Part shown: positions 40,529 through 49,561 of the stretch, one piece after another
How the letters are laid out: each line of letters opens with the position of its first letter
How positions within the stretch are numbered: the first letter of the stretch is position 1
Program-made: the position numbers and the translations under genes
NCBI GenBank assembly: GCA_000403475.2
Contig: KE159795.1
Location: 62,001 to 126,000, forward strand
Direction: 5' to 3'
DNA length: 64,000 nt
DNA from: Lachnospiraceae bacterium MD308
Lineage (GTDB): Bacteria > Bacillota > Clostridia > Lachnospirales > Lachnospiraceae
The notes under the pieces: model-generated
What the model was told of the DNA's origin: nothing
The model's database searches: none
The model's input: only the letters and a program-made list of their open reading frames with translations

Positions 40529-42843
40529 TGGACACCATCCATCCTATCCCAGTCTTCGATTGCCAGATTGTACAGTGCAAAAGGATTTTGTTTAAAATAA
40601 TAACAGACAAAATCTTCATCTTCATAATATACATTCACCTCAAACGGATACCGTTTTGAAAAATTCTGGCACCAGAGATATGCTTTCGACTCCAAAATAG
40701 TACGGTTTTCAGGAGTTGCGTAATGCAGAGAAGGCCGATCTTGCGATGTCATTTCTTTCATCGCCTCTTCCTCTGAAATCTCTGAAGCATTAATCTGCGG
40801 ACACCTGCTGGCGAAAAACGAATAGAAATCTACATATTTTTCTCCTGCAAGCCATGCCGGGCCGCAAAAGTAATGACTCTGCCCATACTCAATCGGCCTT
40901 TTCTCCACATAAAGAAATACATATTCCGTAGGAAGTTTATAATCCCTCTTATCTATCTCCTGAATAAATGTCAGTAATTCTTCGTGACGGCCGTCATTCG
41001 AAACATGATACAGCTCATCTGTAGTTGAAACTATCGTATAACTGTATTTAGGGAAATTATTTATAATCGAATCTGTCACCTTGATTGCCGCATTATAGCG
41101 TGACAGCTCACAGTATAAATACCCATGATAGTTCCCCGACATAACTATAAAACTGCAAAGACCTGCGGCAGTAAATACAGATAATACCTGTAAAATACAA
41201 TCCATGCAAAACCGGCTGACCGTGAAAAACAAAACATCTACCGGTATTGCCATCACAGCAAGCAGCAACATCTGTTCGGTAGTACAAATTCGGGAATCTG
41301 CTATCAGCTGAGGCAAACCAAACCCAGGAGACGCATATACGATCATAAACAAAACAGAAGCCGCAATAACCGGCATATATCCGCTAAAGCGGTTTTTGCG
41401 CAGCCGCCTCTTAGTAATTAATCGGTATACCCTTCTCAATATATAGCAGGCAGTCCACAAAATAACGGCAAAACCAGTAAAACCAATAAGCCAGCGCGCC
41501 CTGTCTTCGCGATATAACGTAACGTATCCTCCCCAATATAGAATAGATATCGTATTCTTTATTTTTTCACGAAAAGTTGTCCCTTCCTCCTGTACAATCT
41601 CTTTCTCCTGTATATTCTCTACTACTCCATCCTCTATTTCCTCATTATTCATAACCCCAAGAGCCCAGCCAATCGAGCCCTCAAACGGAATTCCTGATGC
41701 CAATGCCGCCACCATCGGAGTTACGGCAATAAGAACAGCACATAAAACAGCTGCTGCCAGTGGGATGAGTCTTTCTTTTTTTAATATCCTCCTTAAGAAA
41801 AATACAGCAAAAGAAATACACAGCAAAAAAGCCATGATCGTGCAGTAAAAATGGATAGCAACAGATACCGCCAAAGACAGCATAAATAAAAACAGATCCT
41901 CATTCCAGATATATCGTTCCACTCTCTTTTTCAGCCGATAGCGCCTAGGTGATTTCAGATACCGCAGCAAAAATAACGCGCATAAAAACGGCGTACATAA
42001 GCCAAATTCCTGCGGAAGCGTCCACTGAAGCCTTGACATCCCATATACTTCCTGAATGCACATCAGATCCAGCATCAAGAACATGATCAATACAAAAAAC
42101 GGTGTATATTTCCACTCAAAAGCTTCTCTGAAAAAAATATACGCAGAAACAAGCAAAACAGATACATGAATTCCCGCCAAAAACAGCATACAGTTGTACA
42201 CTTTCAGACCGAACAGTACATGCAGGCAATAGATAAAACAATGCATAGCCTCCGGATAAACGCCCTTGCAAAAAATATTGCCTTTTAATAATTCATCAAT
42301 CCATTCATGGTGCACATACATATCACCGAATCCATAATTGTAATCCTGAAATACTCCGTAGGAAAAATAGATCATCCCATATATACATATCATAAGGAGA
42401 ACAGTGTATTCCATCAGGTTGGGCCGTATGATTCTCCAGAACTTTAAGAATACCCTCTTCAGCCACACGACTAATTTTTCTACTCTGTTATATAAAAACA
42501 CTTTTAATCCGGAAGTTCCCATTAGCACACGGTAGCCGGAAGAAAGGACATCGCTGAACGCTCCCTGCCGGTACTGGAAATTAATCCTTTTTACGACATT
42601 GGCAAAAAATATGCCGTAAAATATAGAAAAAACAACCCAGCGGTTAAGAATATGAAAAACTCCCAGCCCCAGAACAACTGAATTCGCAATAAGCACCTGT
42701 ATAAGAACACAAAAGCTAAAACGGTATATCTTGCCCTTATATCTTAAATGCTTGCTGAATACTACAGAAGGCCAGAGAAACATAAAAAACATATAACCGC
42801 AAAAAACTTTACCATATTCACCAAGCCAGTATAGTGTTTCCAT
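40522..42843 (-). CDS. Large polytopic membrane protein, GT-C-like candidate
   Basis: A 773-residue integral membrane protein with about 14 hydrophobic segments in the first 580 residues and a soluble extracytoplasmic C-terminal domain (~590-773). An early outside loop carries DYNYGFGDMYVHHEWIDELL and VYPEAMHCFIYCLH. This acidic/His loop after a hydrophobic segment resembles the DxD/ExD loops of GT-C lipid-linked-sugar transferases and EPS polymerases. I do not recognise a named family. It is coupled to the DUF4832 genes on both sides (seven-base overlap downstream), suggesting a shared function outside the cell. Confidence 0.7.
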   Translation of the reverse strand: METLYWLGEYGKVFCGYMFFMFLWPSVVFSKHLRYKGKIYRFSFCVLIQVLIANSVVLGLGVFHILNRWVVFSIFYGIFFANVVKRINFQYRQGAFSDVLSSGYRVLMGTSGLKVFLYNRVEKLVVWLKRVFLKFWRIIRPNLMEYTVLLMICIYGMIYFSYGVFQDYNYGFGDMYVHHEWIDELLKGNIFCKGVYPEAMHCFIYCLHVLFGLKVYNCMLFLAGIHVSVLLVSAYIFFREAFEWKYTPFFVLIMFLMLDLMCIQEVYGMSRLQWTLPQEFGLCTPFLCALFLLRYLKSPRRYRLKKRVERYIWNEDLFLFMLSLAVSVAIHFYCTIMAFLLCISFAVFFLRRILKKERLIPLAAAVLCAVLIAVTPMVAALASGIPFEGSIGWALGVMNNEEIEDGVVENIQEKEIVQEEGTTFREKIKNTISILYWGGYVTLYREDRARWLIGFTGFAVILWTACYILRRVYRLITKRRLRKNRFSGYMPVIAASVLFMIVYASPGFGLPQLIADSRICTTEQMLLLAVMAIPVDVLFFTVSRFCMDCILQVLSVFTAAGLCSFIVMSGNYHGYLYCELSRYNAAIKVTDSIINNFPKYSYTIVSTTDELYHVSNDGRHEELLTFIQEIDKRDYKLPTEYVFLYVEKRPIEYGQSHYFCGPAWLAGEKYVDFYSFFASRCPQINASEISEEEAMKEMTSQDRPSLHYATPENRTILESKAYLWCQNFSKRYPFEVNVYYEDEDFVCYYFKQNPFALYNLAIEDWDRMDGVQW

Positions 42844-42869
42844 CTTGCACCTCTTCTTTTCCGATTAAT

Positions 42870-44201
42870 TTAAAGTCCTGTATCCAGACATCCCAGCAGC
42901 GTCCTTCCCTCTTCATCCGAAGGATTGGCAAATATGATTCTTGCCCCGTCCTGCTTTCTTACCGCCGACAAAAAAAGCCTGCCTTTGTCTGTCTCTGCTA
43001 TGCCGCAAAGTCTCCGAAGCTCACCGCTTTTCCATCCTTTCATCTGCTCTTCCAAAACCGCTGTTTTCTTTTTCCCATATCCGTCTATATATTCCAGACA
43101 AATCTCCGCGTCCTGATAAAATCCGCCAAACCCGGTATTTTCTATCTCCACTTCAATCCGAAACTGCCTGCCCTCGCGGTCTGCCCTCGTTACCTTCAGC
43201 TTACGTATGAAAAACCGATATCCCAGATGGGCGCCTACATAATCAAATACACTTTTCCCGGCCCATACGCCTTGCCCCGGATATCCCCACTCTTTCCAGA
43301 TATCCAGAAGCCTTGTATCATGCGCCCTGTTGAGGTACGTAATCTGCATCCGCTCAAGCTCCGCAATCGACGCCTTCGGCGTAAGTGTCTTTATGAAATC
43401 GCCGTCATATACCGCCTCTCCCCCATTAGGTACCTGCCGGCAAAGTTCATGCTCAAAATCAAGCTCCTGCTCTCTGCACCATGGCTCATCCCATCTCTGG
43501 TTTTTCTTATCTTCCCCGCCAAAGGTTCCCAGATGATTGTCCGAGCCAAATATCCCATCGTCAAAAAGCCCCATACCGTCCGGACATTTCAGAGCGCCTG
43601 TTTTCTGCCCTTCATGTAATTTCCGCCAATACACAGGGCACCGCACAGCGAGAAATATCTGCGCAGCTTTCTGTCTGCGCAAAATTTCTGCCAGGCCGGA
43701 CATCCTCACATCATCCAGATAACGGGAGCCATGCATCTCTCCCCAGTTTCCAAGCAGCATCCCCTGAAAGATAAAAACCGAGGCCGCACATTCCCCTATG
43801 GTAGTTATAATCTGTCTCAGATGCGCCTGTACCCGGGAAAAATCTGAAGGCTCACGCAGGAGCGCCTTACCTTCGCGGTCATAGACGACTCTTACAATAC
43901 AGTCATACCGGTTCTCTTCAAAAAAAAGCAAAATCTGACGAATTCTCTCTAATCCCGCCTCATCCAGCTCCTTTTTACGGTAACTGCCAATATCAATCAG
44001 CACAAGCGCCAATGTGTCCCGCCTGTCAAGGCACCATCTCTGCGTTTCAAAATCCGGCTCCTCCTCTAATGTAAAAGTATAGATCTGATACCAGCCTCTG
44101 GCAGGATTTTTCAGTTCTTCCGTAGTCTCTGTCAGATCTGCCTGCACAAAGCGCCATTTTTCTCCTTTTGTATTCAACATTTTAAACAATTTATCCATCA
44201 T
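42870..44201 (-). CDS. DUF4874/DUF4832 protein without membrane anchor, putative glycoside hydrolase
   Basis: A 443-residue paralogue of the protein at 39,104-40,528. Shared blocks are NPARGWYQIYTF at 32-43, QGMLLGNWGEMHGSRY at 146-161, LAVRCPVYW, LFDDGIFGSDNHLGTF, PNGGEAVYDGDF and the C-terminal beta domain (LGYRFFIRKLKVTRADREGR). The aligned acids are Glu155 and Glu262. It has no signal peptide or anchor, so unless an unusual export route is used it acts in the cytoplasm, unlike its paralogue. The start overlaps the preceding stop (ATGA), and the membrane protein gene follows 26 bases later. Confidence 0.82.
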   Translation of the reverse strand: MMDKLFKMLNTKGEKWRFVQADLTETTEELKNPARGWYQIYTFTLEEEPDFETQRWCLDRRDTLALVLIDIGSYRKKELDEAGLERIRQILLFFEENRYDCIVRVVYDREGKALLREPSDFSRVQAHLRQIITTIGECAASVFIFQGMLLGNWGEMHGSRYLDDVRMSGLAEILRRQKAAQIFLAVRCPVYWRKLHEGQKTGALKCPDGMGLFDDGIFGSDNHLGTFGGEDKKNQRWDEPWCREQELDFEHELCRQVPNGGEAVYDGDFIKTLTPKASIAELERMQITYLNRAHDTRLLDIWKEWGYPGQGVWAGKSVFDYVGAHLGYRFFIRKLKVTRADREGRQFRIEVEIENTGFGGFYQDAEICLEYIDGYGKKKTAVLEEQMKGWKSGELRRLCGIAETDKGRLFLSAVRKQDGARIIFANPSDEEGRTLLGCLDTGL

Positions 44202-44983
44202 CCGGTCTTCACCTTCTTACGGCTGTCTTTACAGGATTTAGCCACATCAAGCCTCAGTATTTTTACCCGGAAGACTACCGCCAGCATACTAAACAGCATC
44301 CGGAGCATATACCAGGCCGGTCTTAATCCGCTGTGCATACTCTTCCCGGTATCCCTTATATGCATCACGGCCGGAATCTCCTTCACACAATAGCCAAGCA
44401 GAAGCATCTGCATTAGCATATTGGCATCCGGATATTTGTCATCAAAATGATTATATTCCGAATAGAATAAAAATGCTTCTCTGCTCAATCCCTGCAGCCC
44501 CGTTGTAGGGTCTGCTATATGTCTGCCTGTCATATGCCTGATCAAAAATCGGAACATAGCGTATGCCAGTCTTTTTAACAGAGAGACTGGAAATTCCGGG
44601 CTCCCCGCCATGAACCTCGAGCCTAAGACAATGTCCGCTTTCTCTGAATCTCCTCCCTTAAGTTCACGGTACAGCACAGGAATATTGCAGGCATCATGCT
44701 GCCCGTCCGCATCCATCTGGATTACATATTTATAATTTCCCCGCACCGCATACTTATATCCCGACTGCAGGGCACTTCCATATCCCAAATTATATATATG
44801 TGTGATCAACCCGTACCGCCGTTCTCTCACTCTTTCATCTGTCTGGTCTGTAGAGGCATCATCAATGACCAAAATATCTGCCATTGAGGGGATATCCAGT
44901 TTTTCCAACTGTTCAAATACTCTGACAATATTATTTTCTTCATTAAAAGCCGGTATGATAATCAACAACTCTTTTTTGACCAT
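44198..44983 (-). CDS. GT2 glycosyltransferase, dolichyl-phosphate mannose synthase (DPM1)-like
   Basis: A 261-residue polyprenyl-phosphate sugar synthase-like enzyme starting MVKKELLIIIPAFNEENNIV. Motifs are DILVIDDASTDQTDERVRER, YVIQMDADGQHDACNIPVLY (DxD) and VLGSRFMAGSPEFPVSLLKR, then GRHIADPTTGLQGLSREAFL, typical of the DPM1 group. It may charge undecaprenyl phosphate with a sugar that a GT-C enzyme then uses outside the cell. The large membrane protein two genes downstream is a natural partner. The upstream ATG at 45,067 overlaps the GT4 gene and adds no family sequence. Confidence 0.88.
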   Translation of the reverse strand: MVKKELLIIIPAFNEENNIVRVFEQLEKLDIPSMADILVIDDASTDQTDERVRERRYGLITHIYNLGYGSALQSGYKYAVRGNYKYVIQMDADGQHDACNIPVLYRELKGGDSEKADIVLGSRFMAGSPEFPVSLLKRLAYAMFRFLIRHMTGRHIADPTTGLQGLSREAFLFYSEYNHFDDKYPDANMLMQMLLLGYCVKEIPAVMHIRDTGKSMHSGLRPAWYMLRMLFSMLAVVFRVKILRLDVAKSCKDSRKKVKTG

Positions 44984-44993
44984 GATCTTCTTC

Positions 44994-46199
44994 CTATCCC
45001 AGCAGCTCCATGAACAATTCGAGTTGCCGTTCATATGATATTTCTTTTTTCTTGGCTTCCTTACCAAGCGCTTTTCTTTTTTCTCTGTCCAGATACAGCT
45101 CTTCTATTTTTTCTGCGACCGACCAGGGCGTAAGCCTGCACAGCATTCCGTCTACACCGTCTCTGATCTGCTCCCTGTTCCCGTTGCAATCCGAGGCGAT
45201 TACCGCACACCCCAACGTCTGCGCCTCCTGAACGGCAATACTTTTCCCTTCATACCTTGTGGCATGCACATACAGGTCAGCCTGTGCAAAGTAAGGATAC
45301 GGATTATCCGCCTGACCCTCAAGCAGAAAGTCCTCTTCTAACTTAAGCCCTCTGATCTTCTTTTGCAGAGCCTTTTTCTGGTCCCCCTCCCCCAGCACAT
45401 ACCACCTGACCTTATATTGCTTTTTCTTCAGGATGTCCATCGCCTCTACTGCGATATCAAAACCCTTCTGCCAGGTAAGACGCCCCACGGAAAGGATTCG
45501 AAGTCCCTTATACCCATCTGAAAATCCGCCTTTCTCCAAAGCCCTGTGCCTGATAAATTCCTGATTAACAATATTGTGAAATACTTTAAGCTTTGTTTCA
45601 TACTCCGGATAAACATCTAAAAAATGACTTTTTGTCTCCGCAGAAACAGCAAAAATATCTGTAAATTTTTCAAAACAGTCCCGATCCATTGCCCGCGTAT
45701 ATCCTGCATTGCCATAATCAATATGTATCAACGCCGCTTTTTTTTCCGCCTTTACGTGATCTGCCACATAGTACGCCGAGCCGCCTTCTATCCACGCCAC
45801 CGCCAGATCAAAAGAAAGACTGAACCTGTCTGCTCCGTCTGATAAGACGCGCCAGAACAGCTTATCCGCCTGTATCCTCTTCTCTTTCACCATGCGCAGG
45901 AAAGTTTTCACTACATCCTGTATCTTTCCGGCAATCCCTCCGTTTTTTATAAACGAAAGGCATACCTTCTTCATCAGCTCTCTTCTGCCCTTTCCTGTCA
46001 GGACAGACTGGACACTAAATACAGGGTTCAGCAGCTTAATGCCGTCCGGGAGCTCCTTTATCATCTCTCCCTGCCCGGTGAGCACGTAGAGATATATCTC
46101 ATATTCCCGCCTGTCAAGCTTTTTCAGCAGCTCCATCAGGGCAGTCTCCGCTCCGGCTCTGCTTAACGTATTGATCACGAACAGAAGTTTTTTCTTCAT
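44994..46199 (-). CDS. GT4 glycosyltransferase
   Basis: A 401-residue GT-B enzyme. The N-terminal acceptor domain has LLFVINTLSRAGAETALMEL. The donor domain has ILSVGRLTWQKGFDIAVEAM, VRWYVLGEGDQKKALQKKI, YFAQADLYVHATRYEGKSIA and VQEAQTLGCAVIASDCNGNR, which contain the GT4 E-x7-E region. It transfers a sugar with retention from a nucleotide donor. Its start lies 86 bases inside the preceding DUF2304-like gene, in another frame. Confidence 0.92.
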   Translation of the reverse strand: MKKKLLFVINTLSRAGAETALMELLKKLDRREYEIYLYVLTGQGEMIKELPDGIKLLNPVFSVQSVLTGKGRRELMKKVCLSFIKNGGIAGKIQDVVKTFLRMVKEKRIQADKLFWRVLSDGADRFSLSFDLAVAWIEGGSAYYVADHVKAEKKAALIHIDYGNAGYTRAMDRDCFEKFTDIFAVSAETKSHFLDVYPEYETKLKVFHNIVNQEFIRHRALEKGGFSDGYKGLRILSVGRLTWQKGFDIAVEAMDILKKKQYKVRWYVLGEGDQKKALQKKIRGLKLEEDFLLEGQADNPYPYFAQADLYVHATRYEGKSIAVQEAQTLGCAVIASDCNGNREQIRDGVDGMLCRLTPWSVAEKIEELYLDREKRKALGKEAKKKEISYERQLELFMELLG

Positions 46200-46578
46200 A
46201 CTCTCCCATCCTGTCTCCCAGCTCTTCTAGCTGTTCTTGTATTTTCTCATTCTCCTGGATAAGCAAGGATACCTGCATGGCAAGCTCCCGGTTTTTCATA
46301 GTCAGATGCGATACAAGGAGACTGAACTGAAAACCGCCCCATAAACAGACCGCTCCCATAAAGCACAGCACAACGCCGGTTCCTGTAGATATATGGTGTC
46401 TCCATGACGATAATACCGGAAAAACACCTGCCATGATTAAGATTACGCTGAGGATTCCCCACACTACAGCAAGATTTACGGTCAGTTTTCTGACCGAATG
46501 ATACCAAAAGCTGAATGTTATAATAAAAATACCTGCCGCAATCATTCCATATTTGATAATATCAGCTATTCCTGTCAT
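46114..46578 (-). CDS. Small membrane protein with coiled coil (DUF2304-like)
   Basis: A 154-residue protein with three hydrophobic segments (~5-28, ~32-55 and ~66-92) followed by a coiled coil (SLLIQENEKIQEQLEELGDR) and a polar tail. Layout and position beside glycosyltransferases match DUF2304 proteins, which are thought to assist or scaffold polysaccharide enzymes. The 3' end overlaps the GT4 start by 86 bases, unusual in this tightly spaced operon. It could be a linker between the Pel-like complex and the decorating enzymes. Confidence 0.7.
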   Translation of the reverse strand: MTGIADIIKYGMIAAGIFIITFSFWYHSVRKLTVNLAVVWGILSVILIMAGVFPVLSSWRHHISTGTGVVLCFMGAVCLWGGFQFSLLVSHLTMKNRELAMQVSLLIQENEKIQEQLEELGDRMGEYEEKTSVRDQYVKQSRSGDCPDGAAEKA

Positions 46579-46581
46579 CTG

Positions 46582-48054
46582 TCAGCTATTCTCCTCTGCA
46601 GTCTTTTCTCTTAAGCTGCGCCTGTCAAATACTTTGCCGGAAGGCTGCTCGCCTTTTTTGCGTTTCAACAGATTACCGTTGCAGAAGACGTGCCTGTCAA
46701 TATTTCTCTCAATCCAGCGAAGCCGCATATACGTAACCGTCCAGCCGGTAAAGGAGCCGGCCACCACGCCAATCCCATACCATATCGCATCCAGACGCAC
46801 TGCAAAGATGCTTACAATAAGAGTAACCGTAAAAAAGCTCAGCGTCGCAAGCACCATGCCGGACATATCATTAAAATAATACAAAAACAGAATCGCAGAA
46901 TACATCAGGAAAAGGATAAAATACCCCGCAGCCAGGCAAGGATAGATACTCATGACCAGACCCGAAAAGCCAAACAAAGGCAGCAGCACAACGCACAGAA
47001 GATAGACGACTACTGTGATAATGAACTGTATACGCGCCAAACTCATCAGAGAACTTCCCATCTGCCGGAACATCTGCCTTTTATCATTCTCAATATCCGC
47101 CTTTTTAGCTCCGATTACCGACTCGGAAAAAGCCTTATACTTCTCATGGAAATGCATCTCAATCTGAGCGATAAAAATAATTGTTGCAGATATATTGGTA
47201 AACATCGCCAGACAACTCGCCATATCATACGGCTGGTTACAGACAAATGTATCCACCACAACCATCTTCATATCCGTGTTCCAGAATACAAAATTGTGCA
47301 CATACATCCCGGCGATATACAGAAAATTCGTTACAATCAATTGCCAGTACTTCTTAAAATACCCCAGCACTTTCCCATATTTATTACTGTTGCGCTTGAA
47401 ATACCGTTTGACAAAGGAAAATTCCAGCACTGCCATAAGGAAAACGCCTGTCATCATTGCAAACAGCATACTTTCTGTAATGCTCCACCGAAAAAGAAAC
47501 CGCAGAATCAGCGAAAGGATAAAGCTCTCCACCATCCCGATTGTAAAAAACAATGATATTTTCTCATAATCTTTACAAATAGACAGGTAGATCATTGAAT
47601 AGATTGCCATCACAAGAGATATATACCCGCAAAATCCGGTAAACACATAAAATATCTTCACACCGCCCACAAAATGCTCCCACAGGCAAAACGGAATGCC
47701 GAGCAGGCAGCTTAGGGACAGGTTCAAAACCAGCCCAAGATAATAGCATGGCAGAATATCCTGATACCGTTCCTCATAGATAACATCCGACATATACTTC
47801 GACAATACCGCATTGAAAGGGGAAACCGTCATCAGGGAAAAAATAAACATATATAAAATCGTACAGGAGAATAATTCCCGGTTCAGATATCCTACTTTGT
47901 TAAAGCCCAACACTTTACCCATCAACAGGATATTCAAGATTACCACAAACATAGGCGCCACTGTGACAACCGTACTGTATGCAAATCCTACGAGATTAGC
48001 TGCAATGCTGTTTTTTTCAAATATGCTGTTAAGCTTTACTCCTATTCCCGCCAT
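46582..48054 (-). CDS. pelG: PelG-like polysaccharide export membrane protein
   Basis: A 490-residue protein with about 12 transmembrane helices and the PelG start pattern MAGIGVKLNSIFEKNSIAAN, then GFAYSTVVTVAPMFVVILNI. PelG belongs to the MATE/polysaccharide-exporter-like superfamily and, with PelD, PelE and PelF, forms the membrane synthase that makes and moves Pel. Acidic and basic residues in helices (YYLGLVLNLSLS, KYWQLIVTNFLYIAGMYVHN) fit a transport role. The gene follows pelF by three bases, the same order as in known pel loci. The C-terminal ~45 residues are a charged cytoplasmic tail. Confidence 0.88.
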   Translation of the reverse strand: MAGIGVKLNSIFEKNSIAANLVGFAYSTVVTVAPMFVVILNILLMGKVLGFNKVGYLNRELFSCTILYMFIFSLMTVSPFNAVLSKYMSDVIYEERYQDILPCYYLGLVLNLSLSCLLGIPFCLWEHFVGGVKIFYVFTGFCGYISLVMAIYSMIYLSICKDYEKISLFFTIGMVESFILSLILRFLFRWSITESMLFAMMTGVFLMAVLEFSFVKRYFKRNSNKYGKVLGYFKKYWQLIVTNFLYIAGMYVHNFVFWNTDMKMVVVDTFVCNQPYDMASCLAMFTNISATIIFIAQIEMHFHEKYKAFSESVIGAKKADIENDKRQMFRQMGSSLMSLARIQFIITVVVYLLCVVLLPLFGFSGLVMSIYPCLAAGYFILFLMYSAILFLYYFNDMSGMVLATLSFFTVTLIVSIFAVRLDAIWYGIGVVAGSFTGWTVTYMRLRWIERNIDRHVFCNGNLLKRKKGEQPSGKVFDRRSLREKTAEENS

Positions 48055-48057
48055 CGT

Positions 48058-49509
48058 TTACTCCTTTTCCCGGACTGTCCCGTCTTCCCAGATTAGTCCC
48101 ATGCTTTTTGCAAAATCCTTATAGATACCGCGATATGTATCAATCATAAACTCATACTGATACTTCTCCATCACTCTCTGATATCCGATTTCCCCCATCT
48201 CAAGGCGCATTGCCTTATTTCTCGCCATAGTCACCATGGCGCGGGCAATCTCCTCGACATTCATAATATGTGTTACAATCCCCGCAGCACCCAATTCATC
48301 AGCCTCTCCCATAATCAGCCCTCTGCAGTTTCCTACGTCTGTCGCAATAACCGGCTTGTGCGCTGCAAAACTTTCCAGAATCGTAAGCGGCTGTCCCTCA
48401 CTGATACTGGTCAGGATTGTCAAATCCATCTTCCCTAAATATTCCCTGACATCAACCCTGCCGGTAAATTCAACATCCGGAATTCCTTCTGCCTCCACAA
48501 GATCAAAACATTCCTGTGCATATTCCTTTTCTTCCTCCCACGGACCCATGATCCAGAGTTTTAATGAAGGTTCTGCCTCCCGCGCAAAGCTGAATGCATG
48601 AATCAGCGTTTTGACGTCTTTGATCGGAGCGATACGAAGTACGGCGCCGATATAAACCCGTTCCTCTTCTTCTTCACTTTTTCCCGGAATACCATTGAAA
48701 TTTTCCACCAAGATTCCATTGGGCGTAATCATCGTCTTTTCATAGGGGCATCCCAGCTCAACTTCAAGCTCCCGGGCATGTTCATAAAGACTGGTGACCA
48801 AATCCGCCCTGTCGTAAGCAAGATTTGACATCTTTCGAAACTGTTCAATCCATATATCTTTATAGATTCCTTCCACCCACTTTGCCTTGATCAGTTCTTC
48901 CTCACGCTCTCTTGTATAAATACCGTGCTCCGATATGAGAAGACGCCCTCCGTGGATGTATTTTGCCATACTTCCAAGTACTCCTCCATAACCTGTTGCT
49001 GTACAGTGATACAGGTCTGCCTTCGGAATCTGCATTTTCATCGTATGGAACAAGGGCAGATAGATAGACCTCAGCATCCATAAAAAATCCGAAAATACAA
49101 TCTGACTGTAATTCAGGTTATAGCAATCCGTAACCGCATGAAAAAAATCCACAGACATCAGCAGACGGTCAACGGAAAGCGATTTTTTCTGAAACATATC
49201 AAACAGAGCCTCCCAGTTCACCTTCTGGTTCAGCAAAAGACTGCGCAGCGCCTGATATTCTTTTTTGTCTATAGATTTTACCCGCCGTCCCTTCTGGCTC
49301 CAGTTGTAATCTTCCAGATAAAGTTCATGCACTTCCGTTACATTCTCCGGCAGCTCGTATACGTACTTCCCGCTCCAGGAACGGTTCGCCACAATCGTCA
49401 GAATGACAAATTCCTGTTCCGGGAACGCCTGTATCAGACGGTGCAGCCAGCTTGACACACCGCCTACGACATATGGATAGCAGCCTTCTGCTATAAGACA
49501 GATTTTCAT
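48058..49509 (-). CDS. pelF: PelF-like GT4 glycosyltransferase
   Basis: A 483-residue GT4 enzyme with the PelF N-terminus (MKICLIAEGCYPYVVGGVSS then WLHRLIQAFPEQEF). Also present are PelF-type blocks ISEHGIYTREREEELIKAKW at ~190 and YEKTMITPNGILVENFNGIP at ~255. The donor site comprises LRIAPIKDVKTLIHAFSFAR and ISEGQPLTILESFAAHKPVI with the E-x7-E region. PelF polymerises UDP-GalNAc/GlcNAc in Pel synthesis and is cytoplasmic, recruited by PelG and PelE. It lies between the PelA-like gene and pelG, as expected. This is one of the best-supported assignments in the cluster. Confidence 0.93.
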   Translation of the reverse strand: MKICLIAEGCYPYVVGGVSSWLHRLIQAFPEQEFVILTIVANRSWSGKYVYELPENVTEVHELYLEDYNWSQKGRRVKSIDKKEYQALRSLLLNQKVNWEALFDMFQKKSLSVDRLLMSVDFFHAVTDCYNLNYSQIVFSDFLWMLRSIYLPLFHTMKMQIPKADLYHCTATGYGGVLGSMAKYIHGGRLLISEHGIYTREREEELIKAKWVEGIYKDIWIEQFRKMSNLAYDRADLVTSLYEHARELEVELGCPYEKTMITPNGILVENFNGIPGKSEEEEERVYIGAVLRIAPIKDVKTLIHAFSFAREAEPSLKLWIMGPWEEEKEYAQECFDLVEAEGIPDVEFTGRVDVREYLGKMDLTILTSISEGQPLTILESFAAHKPVIATDVGNCRGLIMGEADELGAAGIVTHIMNVEEIARAMVTMARNKAMRLEMGEIGYQRVMEKYQYEFMIDTYRGIYKDFAKSMGLIWEDGTVREKE

Positions 49510-49561
49510 CGTAAGCCCTCTTCCTTATTTTGTAATGTACCGGCTTCTTCCGAGCATTATA

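Noticed and set aside
46690-47556. 288-residue plus-strand ORF opposite pelG
   Set aside because: No start signals and a His/Lys/Gln-rich low-complexity composition; antisense shadow of a membrane-protein gene.
46582-48054. PelG as a third MATE drug pump
   Set aside because: N-terminal pattern and position directly after pelF fit PelG rather than a drug exporter.
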